DNA of 64,000 bases from Pseudovibrio sp947494035 (GTDB lineage: Bacteria > Pseudomonadota > Alphaproteobacteria > Rhizobiales > Stappiaceae): positions 62,001 to 126,000 of the forward strand of contig CANLTN010000008.1 of NCBI GenBank assembly GCA_947494035.1, read 5' to 3'. Below, piece after piece: positions 42,823 through 50,976 of the stretch (positions are counted from its first letter, which is position 1; every line of letters starts with the position of its first letter). A program made the translations under genes and the position numbers. The notes beneath the pieces were generated by a model, which was given only the letters and a program-made list of their open reading frames with translations, was not told where the DNA came from and ran no database searches.

Positions 42823-43887
42823 TTATCGCCGTTTGGAGCGGGCTGCGTCGGAGATCTTTTTGAATCGATCTGCCTTGCGTTTTTCTTCTTCAGCATCAAA
42901 GACATCGTCTTCCTCATCATCTTCAATGCCAGAGGCAACCCTGCCCTGATCACGCCATGCCTTGATCAGGAAAGCGAGATAGACACCAACGAGCGTGAGC
43001 GCAAGACCTGCCCATGTGAATGCATATTGCAAGTGGTTATTGGAGAACGTCATACGCGTCTCCCCCGCCTGCGGCAGGTTACCGGCAACGCTCAGTGTTT
43101 GCTGAAGGTCAATCGTGTAAGGCGCAGCCTGATCAGTCGGCAAGCCCAGTGCATCCGCCATGGCCACGGGCTCACGTACGTACCATTCGTTGGTCTCCAG
43201 ATTCGCGTCTGCGGAGAACATGCTTGCCACTTCCGCGCGCCGCGCAAGGCCGGTAATGGTTATTTCTCCGCGTGGCGGGGCTGAGCCAAGGCGCGTGCTA
43301 AAATCTTTGCGGTCGATTGGGATAAAGCCGCGATTGACCAAGACGCTCCAGCCCGCATCAGTGATGAAGGGTGAATAGACAAAGTAACCCTGCCCGCCCA
43401 GCTGACCCTTTGGGTTGGTCAGGGTGTCGAAGTAGAACAGCTCACCCATGATGAACTGGCCAGAGACCTCGACAGGCATGTAGTCGATTTCGTCGCTAGT
43501 AAGATTTTCCCATGTAGCCGGTCCGGGAGCCGCGGCAGGTGGTTCGCTGGCACGCACCTCGGCCCGCTCGATCAGCGCCACCTTCTCATCCAGACGGCTG
43601 AACTGCCACATACTCAGATTGACCAAAATAGCCAGCCCCAAGGCGGCACACAGGTGCAAAAACCAGAAGCGCTTGAGGAATGCTATCAGCCCGGACTTCG
43701 CGCTGGTTGCTTCTCCAGCATCTTCCTGTTCTGTTTGATCATCAGTCACGGCATTATCTTTATCTGTTTGAATGTTGTGATGGCTGGTTTGCGGAACCGG
43801 GTCCGAATCGCTGCGCCACTGGACATCATGGTCATGCACAGGCGTTGTATCAAGTGAAGCCTCGCCAACCTGCCTTTCAGCGATCAT
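42823..43887 (-). CDS. SURF1-family cytochrome oxidase assembly protein
   Basis: A 354-residue inner-membrane protein with the SURF1 plan: one membrane helix at about 75-94, a periplasmic domain containing GYFVYSPF and VLVNRGFIP, and a second helix at about 290-310 preceded by NHLQYAFTW. SURF1 helps insert heme a into subunit I. The protein is longer than usual because of an acidic N-terminal arm of about 70 residues and a charged C-terminal tail of about 40. The frame also opens at ATG 43908, but ATG 43887 has GGGAG 6 bases upstream and overlaps the DUF983 stop by 11 bases. Confidence 0.92.
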   Translation of the reverse strand: MIAERQVGEASLDTTPVHDHDVQWRSDSDPVPQTSHHNIQTDKDNAVTDDQTEQEDAGEATSAKSGLIAFLKRFWFLHLCAALGLAILVNLSMWQFSRLDEKVALIERAEVRASEPPAAAPGPATWENLTSDEIDYMPVEVSGQFIMGELFYFDTLTNPKGQLGGQGYFVYSPFITDAGWSVLVNRGFIPIDRKDFSTRLGSAPPRGEITITGLARRAEVASMFSADANLETNEWYVREPVAMADALGLPTDQAAPYTIDLQQTLSVAGNLPQAGETRMTFSNNHLQYAFTWAGLALTLVGVYLAFLIKAWRDQGRVASGIEDDEEDDVFDAEEEKRKADRFKKISDAARSKRR

Positions 43888-44272
43888 CAAGTTCTCCCGG
43901 CGCAGCATTATTCCGATACTGCAGTGCGATCAAAAAGCCCTTGAGGACACGCAAGAGTGCAACACTCAACACCACGGTGACGGGCACCCAAATAGTCAAA
44001 TGCAGCCAGAGTGGTGGTTCGTATTTAAACTCAACAAACAGAACACCACCAAGAATAAGGAACCCCAGAATAAGAGTGGAAAAGACAGCTGGCCCATCTC
44101 CCGAATCTGCGAAGTCGTAGGGCAGACCACAGCTGGAGCAAGATTTGCGCAGCTTCAGCAGGCCTTGGAACAACGGCCCCTTCCCGCATCTGGGGCACTT
44201 TCCACGCAGACCGGCGGAAAATGGATTGGCGGGAAGGCCCAGATAGGGCCTTGTCTTTTTCATCTCACCCAT
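43877..44272 (-). CDS. DUF983 membrane protein
   Basis: A 131-residue protein with two C-x2-C pairs near the N-terminus (GKCPRCGKG and SCSSCGLPYDF), which look like a zinc ribbon, followed by two membrane helices (about 64-84 and 91-112). This family always sits in aa3 oxidase clusters of alphaproteobacteria and is presumed to assist oxidase assembly. ATG 44272, with a GAGG site 6 bases upstream, is preferred over a GTG 15 codons earlier. It overlaps surf1. Confidence 0.88.
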   Translation of the reverse strand: MGEMKKTRPYLGLPANPFSAGLRGKCPRCGKGPLFQGLLKLRKSCSSCGLPYDFADSGDGPAVFSTLILGFLILGGVLFVEFKYEPPLWLHLTIWVPVTVVLSVALLRVLKGFLIALQYRNNAAPGELDDR

Positions 44273-44329
44273 GTGGAGCCTCGCTTGCACCTGTGTCGTT
44301 AAACGCTCACACAGCACCTTGGCACATAA

Positions 44330-44356
44330 ATATAGAAAAGGCGGCTTACGCCGCCC
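44330..44356 (-). terminator. Hairpin terminator after ctaE
   Basis: GGCGGC/GCCGCC (44340-44345 with 44350-44355) with a 4-base loop lies in the 144-base gap between ctaE and DUF983. On the reverse strand it is followed by TTTTCTATATTT. It suggests the oxidase transcript partly ends here and that DUF983-surf1 may be expressed at a lower level or from its own promoter. Confidence 0.65.
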
Positions 44357-44416
44357 TTATCTTTTTCGCTTTTCCGGTCCGGGTTGCAGACCCACTCCCG
44401 ACAAATGCCAGTGCGG

Positions 44417-45298
44417 TTAGCCGCCCCAGATGTAAACTGCGGCAAACAGGAACAGCCAGACCACATCCACAAAGTGCCAGTACCATGCAGCAGCTTCAAA
44501 GCCGAAGTGCTTGGTGGTGGAGAAGTGACCCGACAGTGCGCGGAACAAACACACAGCCAGGAAGATGGTACCCACGATGACGTGGAAGCCATGGAACCCT
44601 GTCGCCATGAAGAAGGTTGCGCCGTAAATGTTGTCAGAGAAGCCAAATGCAGCATGAGAGTATTCGTAGGCCTGACAGATGGTGAAGATGACACCAAGGA
44701 CTACGGTTGCAATCAGACCCCACTTGAGACCTTCACGGTCACCGTGAACCATTGCGTGGTGCGCCCATGTCACCGTGGTACCGGAAAGCAGCAGGATCAG
44801 GGTGTTCAGCAGTGGCAGGTGCCACGGATCGAAGGTTTCGATGCCCTGCGGAGGCCATACGCCGCCTGTGTGTTCTACACGGCCAAACTGCGCAGCTTCA
44901 CCAGCAAACAGAGACGCATCGAAGAAGGCCCAGAACCATGCCACGAAGAACATAACTTCGGACAGGATGAACAGCAGCATGCCGTAGCGCAGGTGCAAGG
45001 ACACGACGCGGGTGTGATGGCCCTCATGGGACTCCTTCACGGTATCACGCCACCACATGAACATGGTGTACAGCACGATTGCCAGGCCGATGGCAAACAG
45101 GCCCCAACCGGTCAGGTCGATGCCATAAACCAGCTGCCCATCAGAGTTGGTGTATGGCAAAAAGCCAAGCTCATCACCATTGCTGGCGCGCATAAAGGCA
45201 ATAGTGCCGATTGCCAGAATAAATGCCCCGACTGACCCGATAAATGGCCACGGGCTTGGCTCGATAATGTGATAATCGTGGTTTTTTGAACCAGCCAT
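44417..45298 (-). CDS. ctaE: Cytochrome c oxidase subunit III
   Basis: A 293-residue protein with seven membrane helices. Family segments are HDYHIIEPSPWPFIGS, LRYGMLLFILSEVMFFVAWF and GFHGFHVIVGT, and the C-terminal WYWHFVDVVWLFLF is diagnostic. Subunit III stabilises the aa3 complex and supports proton uptake. It lies downstream of ctaG by about 56 bases and is followed by a probable terminator. Confidence 0.97.
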   Translation of the reverse strand: MAGSKNHDYHIIEPSPWPFIGSVGAFILAIGTIAFMRASNGDELGFLPYTNSDGQLVYGIDLTGWGLFAIGLAIVLYTMFMWWRDTVKESHEGHHTRVVSLHLRYGMLLFILSEVMFFVAWFWAFFDASLFAGEAAQFGRVEHTGGVWPPQGIETFDPWHLPLLNTLILLLSGTTVTWAHHAMVHGDREGLKWGLIATVVLGVIFTICQAYEYSHAAFGFSDNIYGATFFMATGFHGFHVIVGTIFLAVCLFRALSGHFSTTKHFGFEAAAWYWHFVDVVWLFLFAAVYIWGG

Positions 45299-45354
45299 AT
45301 CTTTCTCCCCATTTCAAAAAGGTCGCTCCTGCCGAGGCAGATCCGTCTCGCGAC

Positions 45355-45978
45355 CTAAAGCTTATCAGTGGCCGCGTCGCTTGGAGTAGCCACTGCAGCT
45401 GTTTCTTCTTCGCCGTTTTTCGGCATTTCAAAGAAGGTGTAGGACAAGGTGATTTCCTTGATATTCTTCAGGCTCTCGTCCTTGTCCATTTCCGGGTCGA
45501 TGAAAAACACGACCGGCATATCGATTGACTCTCCTGCCTCAAGAGGTTGCTCGGTAAAGCAGAAGCAATCAATTTTGTTGAAGTAGCCCCCTAATTCGAA
45601 AGGGGCTACATTGAACGTGGAAGTCCCGGTGGAGACCTGCTTGGCAAGGCTTTTGGCCTCGTACATGATCTCGGTCATCTGACCCAGCTTCACGCGGACT
45701 TTCTTTTGTTTCGGTTTAAAATCCCAATCCAGACCCGGAGCGACGTTTGCGTCAAAGCTCACGATGATCTCGCGATCAAGAATTGTGTCGGAAGCCTCTT
45801 CCGCGCGCTGTGTTGTGCCGCCATAGCCTGTCACCTGACAGAATAGCTCATAAAGCGGAACAGCTGCGAAGGACAAACCGACCATTCCAAAGAACACGCC
45901 AACACAAATCACGGCAACCGTTGCGTTGCTGCGCTTCATTCTTTGCTGTTCTTCTGTCTCTGATTTACGTTCGGTCAT
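45355..45978 (-). CDS. ctaG: Cytochrome c oxidase assembly protein CtaG/Cox11
   Basis: A 207-residue copper chaperone anchored by one N-terminal helix (about 20-40). Cys47 in LFCQVTGYGG and the copper-binding pair Cys138/Cys140 in NKIDCFCFTEQ are intact. It delivers copper to the CuB site of subunit I from the periplasmic side. The ATG follows a GAGG site and is 9 bases after the CoxF stop. The C-terminal 20 residues form an Ala/Thr-rich tail. Confidence 0.96.
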   Translation of the reverse strand: MTERKSETEEQQRMKRSNATVAVICVGVFFGMVGLSFAAVPLYELFCQVTGYGGTTQRAEEASDTILDREIIVSFDANVAPGLDWDFKPKQKKVRVKLGQMTEIMYEAKSLAKQVSTGTSTFNVAPFELGGYFNKIDCFCFTEQPLEAGESIDMPVVFFIDPEMDKDESLKNIKEITLSYTFFEMPKNGEEETAAVATPSDAATDKL

Positions 45979-45987
45979 GTGCGCCTC

Positions 45988-46143
45988 TTACAGTGGACGG
46001 TCAACAATGCCCGGGCCAAGCTTCACGATAGTGATCACGTAAAACATTGCGACCAGAACGCCGAGGGTGACTGCCAGAGCCACAGAGCGACCACGTCGGG
46101 TCTTGACTTGCTCATCAGAAAGAATTGCTTTTTGTTTGCTCAT
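45988..46143 (-). CDS. CoxF-like small membrane protein (51 residues)
   Basis: A 51-codon gene between ctaB and ctaG. The protein has a charged N-terminal half (MSKQKAILSDEQVKTRRGR), one membrane helix (about 21-40) and the tail IVKLGPGIVDRPL. The position and the tail resemble the small CoxF protein of rhizobial oxidase clusters, whose tail also reads KLGP-x-RP. It is 23 bases downstream of ctaB and 9 upstream of ctaG. The ribosome site is GAGAAG. It is easy to miss in annotation because of its length. Function is unknown; oxidase assembly is likely from context. Confidence 0.85.
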   Translation of the reverse strand: MSKQKAILSDEQVKTRRGRSVALAVTLGVLVAMFYVITIVKLGPGIVDRPL

Positions 46144-46166
46144 TTTCTTCTCTTTCAAGTTTAGCG

Positions 46167-47099
46167 TTAGACCAGACCAATCATGTTCTCAATGAGCAAC
46201 CCAGCAAAGATCAGCATGAGGTAGAACAGTGAGAACTTAAACAGAGACATTGCCGTTTTCTTGGCGCCGTCTCCTTCGCGAACTCTCCAGACGCGGATTG
46301 CATAACCAAGGAACACCAGACCAAGAATGGCGGAGCCAACACCGTAAAAGACCGAGGCAAAGCCGAGGAAATAGGGTGCCATGCCAACTGGAAGGAGCAG
46401 CAGGGAGTACAGGACAATCTGATGGCGGGTCGCGGTCTCTCCGGCGACAACCGGCAGCATTGGTACGCCCGCATCCTGATAGTCGCCGTTTTTAACCAGC
46501 GCCAAAGCCCAGAAATGAGGCGGAGTCCAAGTGAAGGTGATCATGAACAGCGCAATGCTGACCAGAGTGACGTCGCCTGTGACAGCTGCCCAGCCAACCA
46601 TTGGCGGGAGTGCGCCAGCTGCACCACCAATAACGATGTTCTGCGGTGTGCTGCGCTTGAGCCACATTGTGTAGATGACAACGTAGAAGAAAATGGTGAA
46701 TGCGAGCAGGCCAGCTGCCATCCAGTTCGCGACCAGACCGAGTGTGAGGACGGAACCGAAAGAAAGCACCATGCCGAATGCAAAGGCTTCCTGGCGCGTG
46801 ATTTTGCCTGCCGGGATCGGGCGCTTTTTGGTACGGGTCATGACAGCGTCAATATCTGCATCCCACCACATGTTCAGCGCGCCGGATGCACCGCCGCCAA
46901 CGGCGATGCAGAGAATGGAAATAAAGCTGAGGAACGGGTGCTGGTTGCCCGGTGCCATGACCAGACCAACTGCTGCTGTGAACACAACAAGGGACATGAC
47001 GCGAGGCTTGAGCAGCGCGATGTAATCAGAAACGCTTCCACGACCTCCCAGGTCGGTTGCGTTTTCATGAAGCCCTTGTGTCTGATCCAGCATTGTCAT
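46167..47099 (-). CDS. ctaB: Protoheme IX farnesyltransferase (heme O synthase)
   Basis: A 310-residue UbiA-family prenyltransferase with about nine membrane helices. The prenyl-diphosphate/magnesium site is NMWWDADIDAVMTRTKKRP, with Asn76, Asp80 and Asp84. It adds farnesyl to heme B to make heme O, the precursor of heme A for the aa3 oxidase. The start (ATG 47099, or ATG 47093) overlaps the stop of a small upstream frame by ATGA. No ctaA (heme A synthase) is in the window. Confidence 0.96.
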   Translation of the reverse strand: MTMLDQTQGLHENATDLGGRGSVSDYIALLKPRVMSLVVFTAAVGLVMAPGNQHPFLSFISILCIAVGGGASGALNMWWDADIDAVMTRTKKRPIPAGKITRQEAFAFGMVLSFGSVLTLGLVANWMAAGLLAFTIFFYVVIYTMWLKRSTPQNIVIGGAAGALPPMVGWAAVTGDVTLVSIALFMITFTWTPPHFWALALVKNGDYQDAGVPMLPVVAGETATRHQIVLYSLLLLPVGMAPYFLGFASVFYGVGSAILGLVFLGYAIRVWRVREGDGAKKTAMSLFKFSLFYLMLIFAGLLIENMIGLV

Positions 47100-47236
47100 G
47101 CCTGTACCTCTATCGCGATTTCAAAACCTCTGTCGCTGTGCAACATTTCTGGTTTCATTCCCGGAACATGCAGCACTTCCGGGTCTTGTGCTTCGGCTGG
47201 AACCGAGGGCGCATTCACGCCCCCGGTCAATCGCAT
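47096..47236 (-). CDS. Possible 46-residue ORF between ctaD and ctaB
   Basis: A 46-codon frame begins 4 bases after the ctaD stop and ends in an ATGA overlap with ctaB. The product (opening MRLTGGVNAPSVPAEA, with a mid segment VPGMKPEMLH) is soluble, acidic and has no membrane helix. There is no good ribosome site before its ATG, but terminal re-initiation after ctaD and coupling into ctaB are plausible. I do not recognise a family. It may be a genuine small oxidase-cluster protein or a translated spacer that couples ctaB to ctaD. Confidence 0.4.
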   Translation of the reverse strand: MRLTGGVNAPSVPAEAQDPEVLHVPGMKPEMLHSDRGFEIAIEVQA

Positions 47237-47240
47237 ACAG

Positions 47241-48833
47241 TTACTTGATCTTTGGAAGGATCTCGAACTGGTGGAATGGAGGAGGTGAAGACAGCGTCCA
47301 TTCCAGAGTGGTTGCACCCTGCCCCCATGGGTTATCACCTGCCACACGCTTTCTGGCGAATGCGTCGATAACGCACCACAGGAAGATGAGCACAGCAAAA
47401 CCGGAGAGGTAGGAGCCGTAAGAGGAAACCATGTTCCAGCCTGCGTAGGCATCCGGATAGTCAGCGTAACGACGTGGCATACCAGCAAGACCAAGGAAGT
47501 GCTGCGGGAAGAACACGAGGTTCACACCGATAAACATGAGCGTAAAGTGCAGGTTGCCGAGGAACTCGGAGTACATGTAACCGGAGATCTTAGGGAACCA
47601 GTAGTACCAAGCCGCAAAGATCGCGAACACAGCACCCAGAGACAGAACGTAGTGGAAGTGAGCCACAACGTAGTAGGTGTCATGCAGTGCGCGGTCTAGG
47701 CCTGCGTTTGCCAGCTGAACGCCGGTTACGCCACCAACGGTGAACAGGAAGATGAAGCCAATCGCCCAGATCATCGGTGTACGGAACTCGATGGAACCGC
47801 CCCACATGGTCGCGATCCATGAGAAGATCTTAATGCCGGTTGGGACCGCAATCACCATGGTCGCAAACAGGAAGTAAGCCTGCGTGTCTGCGGACAGACC
47901 AACGGTGAACATGTGGTGCGCCCACACGACGAAGCCAACAACACCAATTGCCACCATTGCGTAGGCCATGCCGATGTAACCGAACACTGGCTTATGCGAG
48001 AAGGTGGAGATGATGTGGGAGATGATGCCAAATGCAGGCAAGATCAGGATGTACACTTCCGGGTGACCGAAGAACCAGAACAAATGCTGGAACAGGATCG
48101 GGTCACCACCACCGGCAGCATCAAAGAAGGTGGTGCCGAAGTTACGGTCTGTCAGCAGCATGGTGATCGCGCCAGCCAGAACAGGCAGGGAGATCAGCAG
48201 CAGGAAGACTGTTACCAGCACGGACCATACGAACAGCGGCATCTTGTGCAAGGTCATGCCAGGTGCGCGCATGTTGAAAATGGTGGTGATGAAGTTGATA
48301 GCACCGAGAATGGAAGATGCACCGGCAACGTGAAGCGCCAGGATTGCAAAGTCCATGGCCGGACCGGGCTGACCGGACGTGGACAGCGGAGGATAGATAG
48401 TCCAGCCGCCGCCGACACCGTTTGCACCTGGAGGGCCTGGCACGAACAGTGACAGGATCAACAAAATGAACGCTGGTGGCAGGAGCCAGAATGAAATGTT
48501 GTTCATGCGCGGGAACGCCATATCAGGCGCACCGATCATGATCGGAACAAAGTAGTTCGCAAAACCACCAATGAGCGCTGGCATAACCATGAAGAAGATC
48601 ATGATCAGCGCATGCGCCGTGGTGAACACGTTGAACATGTGCGGGTCTGAGAAGTACTGCATTCCCGGCTCTTGCAGTTCCATACGCATTGCGATGGAAA
48701 GAAGACCACCGACGATGCCAGCCATGATCGCGAAGATCAGGTAAAGGATACCAATATCCTTGTGGTTGGTGGAGTAGACCCACCGCACCCATCCGGTTGG
48801 ATGGTCATGTGCATGCGTTTCAGACGCAGCCAT
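47241..48833 (-). CDS. ctaD: Cytochrome c oxidase subunit I (aa3 type)
   Basis: A 530-residue protein with about twelve membrane helices. Heme a ligand His74 is in TTAHALIMIF, and the CuB histidine with its cross-linked tyrosine is in FGHPEVY (His257, Tyr261); the further CuB histidines are in VVWAHHMFT. It is the catalytic core of the terminal oxidase that reduces oxygen and pumps protons. Glu259 within HPEVY is kept, as in A-family oxidases. It lies 83 bases downstream of ctaC. Confidence 0.98.
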   Translation of the reverse strand: MAASETHAHDHPTGWVRWVYSTNHKDIGILYLIFAIMAGIVGGLLSIAMRMELQEPGMQYFSDPHMFNVFTTAHALIMIFFMVMPALIGGFANYFVPIMIGAPDMAFPRMNNISFWLLPPAFILLILSLFVPGPPGANGVGGGWTIYPPLSTSGQPGPAMDFAILALHVAGASSILGAINFITTIFNMRAPGMTLHKMPLFVWSVLVTVFLLLISLPVLAGAITMLLTDRNFGTTFFDAAGGGDPILFQHLFWFFGHPEVYILILPAFGIISHIISTFSHKPVFGYIGMAYAMVAIGVVGFVVWAHHMFTVGLSADTQAYFLFATMVIAVPTGIKIFSWIATMWGGSIEFRTPMIWAIGFIFLFTVGGVTGVQLANAGLDRALHDTYYVVAHFHYVLSLGAVFAIFAAWYYWFPKISGYMYSEFLGNLHFTLMFIGVNLVFFPQHFLGLAGMPRRYADYPDAYAGWNMVSSYGSYLSGFAVLIFLWCVIDAFARKRVAGDNPWGQGATTLEWTLSSPPPFHQFEILPKIK

Positions 48834-48916
48834 AGTTGTGCTCCCTCATATAGTTCTTGCTTCATATGCGCAGCAGCCCTTGGCGCGCGCATACTCGGCT
48901 AAATCAGTGGCCCCGC

Positions 48917-49810
48917 TCAGCGGGATGCAACCTTCTTCTCATCAGCAATCAGTTTCGCGAGAAGTGTGTTTGCGTCGTCAACGTCAGACTTCGCAGCTTC
49001 GGCCCAGGCCGCATACTGCTCTTTTGTCACGACCTGCACGGCGATTGGCATGAACGCATGGTCGCGACCGCAAAGCTCTGAACACTGGCCGTAGAACATG
49101 CCGGTGTTATCAGCACGGAACCAGGTTTCGTTGAGGCGGAATGGGACGGCGTCGATTTTGATACCAAATGCAGGAACAGCAAATGCATGGATTACGTCTG
49201 CAGCAGTGACTTGAACGCGCACCGTTGTATCGACTGGAACAACAAGATTGTAATCAGTTGCAAGAAGGCGAGGAAGCTCAGCATCCGTCAGGCCTTTTTC
49301 GGCCATAATTTCCGGACGCTCATCGTTCTGAATCATGAGTGCTTCGAACGCAACATCTTCCATGCCCTCATCCGCGTACTCGTAACCCCAATACCACTGG
49401 TAGCCAGTTGCCTTGATGGTCATTTCGTATTCGGGGATATCAAGCTGCTTGAAGAGCAAACGGAAAGACGGAACTGAGATCATTACCAAAATGAGGATCG
49501 GAACCACTGTCCAGACAACCTCGATCGTGGTGTTGTGTGACGTGCGAGATGGCGTTGGATTAGCCTTCTTGCGGAACCGGAAAATCACGATGAGTAGCAG
49601 TGCCGCTACAAAAACCGTCACGCCGGCCATAATTATCAGGGTAAAATCGTTAAACCAGCGAATGTCTTCCATCACTGTCGTCGCCGCAGGCTGCATACCC
49701 ATTTGCCACGGCGTTGGCTGTGCCGCACTGGCTGCACTTGCCATAAAACCCAACAACCCAGTTGCCACGATTGTGGCAATGGTCGCCAGGTGATGCTTCA
49801 AGAGCTTCAT
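48917..49810 (-). CDS. ctaC: Cytochrome c oxidase subunit II
   Basis: A 297-residue protein with a signal peptide (cleavage near ASA-A at about 29), two membrane helices (about 54-80 and 97-118) and a periplasmic cupredoxin domain. The CuA ligands are complete: His208, Cys243, Cys247, His251 and Met254 in the block QCSELCGRDHAFMPI. The aromatic electron-entry patch YQWYWGYEY lies at 137-145. No C-terminal cytochrome c domain is present. A GTG one codon earlier (49813) is an equally spaced start. It is the first gene of the oxidase cluster. Confidence 0.97.
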   Translation of the reverse strand: MKLLKHHLATIATIVATGLLGFMASAASAAQPTPWQMGMQPAATTVMEDIRWFNDFTLIIMAGVTVFVAALLLIVIFRFRKKANPTPSRTSHNTTIEVVWTVVPILILVMISVPSFRLLFKQLDIPEYEMTIKATGYQWYWGYEYADEGMEDVAFEALMIQNDERPEIMAEKGLTDAELPRLLATDYNLVVPVDTTVRVQVTAADVIHAFAVPAFGIKIDAVPFRLNETWFRADNTGMFYGQCSELCGRDHAFMPIAVQVVTKEQYAAWAEAAKSDVDDANTLLAKLIADEKKVASR

Positions 49811-49813
49811 CAC

Positions 49814-50360
49814 GTCTTGCGCTCCCTGTCCCTCTTAATGCCGCCGAAACGACAATCCTCTTATTGTCCACACACGTGGAGTGCCCGCCTTGGTCCGTCC
49901 GACCAATCCTCACACCTGCGTGAAAACCTGCGACATAATAACCCAATACGGGTTTTTACGCGATTCACCTTAGGTTATAGCGACTATCGGTCGCAGTATC
50001 ATTTGACTTGAATCAATGTGGTCGACAAAAAACATAAGAAATCCGTATATGCAATTGTATTTTCGACCACTGCGGGTGTTTTCACCTAGTTACTTTCCCT
50101 TATTTAAAAATAGATTATTTTCAACATTTAACCAAAATTCACATATCAAATCGCCACTTTATGGGCCAAAAGCAGCGTTAACTGATCGTAAACAGAGTTG
50201 GTCGAATCCCTCCTTCTTGGTCAGTGACGTGGACAGCGAATAATGCCAGTTTGCGCTTTGACATCAGGAGCGGTATTCCAATAATTTATGGAAACACCCC
50301 ACGCTGGCTCATCGGGATAACAACAGGTCCTGTACAGCTGGTGAACTGGAGGAAGGGTTT
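49814..50360. other. 547-base divergent region between ctaC and the IalB-type gene
   Basis: AT-rich spacer holding three short inverted repeats on the ctaC side: TTGGTC/GACCAA (49890-49906), AACCC/GGGTT (49940-49954) and GCGAC/GTCGC near 49979-49993. The second overlaps a TATTAT -10-like hexamer on the reverse strand. A forward 75-codon frame (50016-50243) is not supported. The forward promoter is described separately. No RNA gene was recognised. Confidence 0.5.
50258..50285 (+). promoter_or_regulatory. Candidate promoter of the IalB-type gene
   Basis: TTGACA (50258-50263) followed after 16 bases by AATAAT (50280-50285), about 75 bases before the start codon. Both hexamers are close to consensus. 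Confidence 0.55.
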
Positions 50361-50888
50361 TTGAAGCAGTTTTTACGCGCACTGGCTTTAACAGTTGCGA
50401 CGACAGTGGCGGGCACCGCTGGGTTTTCCGGAGTAAGCTATGCGCAACAAGCACTTGGCGAGCTAACCGGCGAGTACGGTGACTGGCAGCAGCGTTGCGC
50501 CACATCTCCGGGATCGAACGTAGAACAGTGTGCTCTTATTCAAAGTGTGACAGATTCTGCGCGTGATACTGTCGGTCTGACAGCGATTATCCTGAAAACA
50601 GCTGACGATCAGGCAACGGTTTTACGTGTTCTTTCACCACTTGGCGTTTTGCTCCCGATGCAGCTTGGCCTGAATGTCGATGGCAAGGATGTGGGCAGGA
50701 TGCCATTTGTGCGCTGTTTGCCAGCGCCGAGCGGCTGTGTTTCTGAAGCGATTCTGGAAGCAGATCTGATCGAACAGCTGACAAATGGTGAGACCGCGAC
50801 GTTCATCATCTTCGAGACCCCAGAGGAAGGTATTGGTATTCCAATTTCTCTGACAGGTTTGAAAGATGCGATTGCGGCATTGCCGTAA
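50361..50888 (+). CDS. Invasion-associated locus B (IalB) family protein
   Basis: A 175-residue exported protein (signal to about 28, ending SYA-QQ). The mature part carries the IalB pattern: GEYGDWQQRC near 38-46, then a second cysteine at 57, and FVRCLPAPSGC (117-126) with Cys119 and Cys126, giving two probable disulfides. The start is TTG 50361: a GGAGG site lies 8 bases before it and there is no in-frame ATG until residue 100. IalB proteins are periplasmic or surface proteins of uncertain role first linked to erythrocyte entry in Bartonella; in free-living bacteria they are common and not evidence of pathogenicity. A strong terminator follows. Confidence 0.85.
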   Translation: MKQFLRALALTVATTVAGTAGFSGVSYAQQALGELTGEYGDWQQRCATSPGSNVEQCALIQSVTDSARDTVGLTAIILKTADDQATVLRVLSPLGVLLPMQLGLNVDGKDVGRMPFVRCLPAPSGCVSEAILEADLIEQLTNGETATFIIFETPEEGIGIPISLTGLKDAIAALP

Positions 50889-50916
50889 GTCTGGTCGCTT
50901 AATACGTTCTTTTTGT

Positions 50917-50949
50917 AAGCCGAAGCGGAATTTTCGCTTCGGCTTTTTA
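50917..50949 (+). terminator. Rho-independent terminator of the IalB-type gene
   Basis: A perfect 11-bp stem AAGCCGAAGCG/CGCTTCGGCTT (50917-50927 with 50935-50945) is followed by a T-run. Confidence 0.9.
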
Positions 50950-50976
50950 TTTGTAGCTTGCTGTGCCCCGCAGAGA

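Noticed and set aside
44384..45235. Forward 283-codon open frame over ctaE
   Set aside because: Exact complement of the conserved subunit III gene; low-complexity translation and no ribosome site.
46422..47288. Forward 288-codon open frame over ctaB
   Set aside because: Antisense shadow of a UbiA-family gene, with atypical composition.
50016..50243. Forward 75-codon frame upstream of the IalB-type gene
   Set aside because: No ribosome site, no family resemblance, and it would overlap the promoter region; probably chance in AT-rich DNA.
50361..50888. IalB-type gene as evidence of a pathogen
   Set aside because: The family is widespread in free-living alphaproteobacteria, and no other virulence gene is present.
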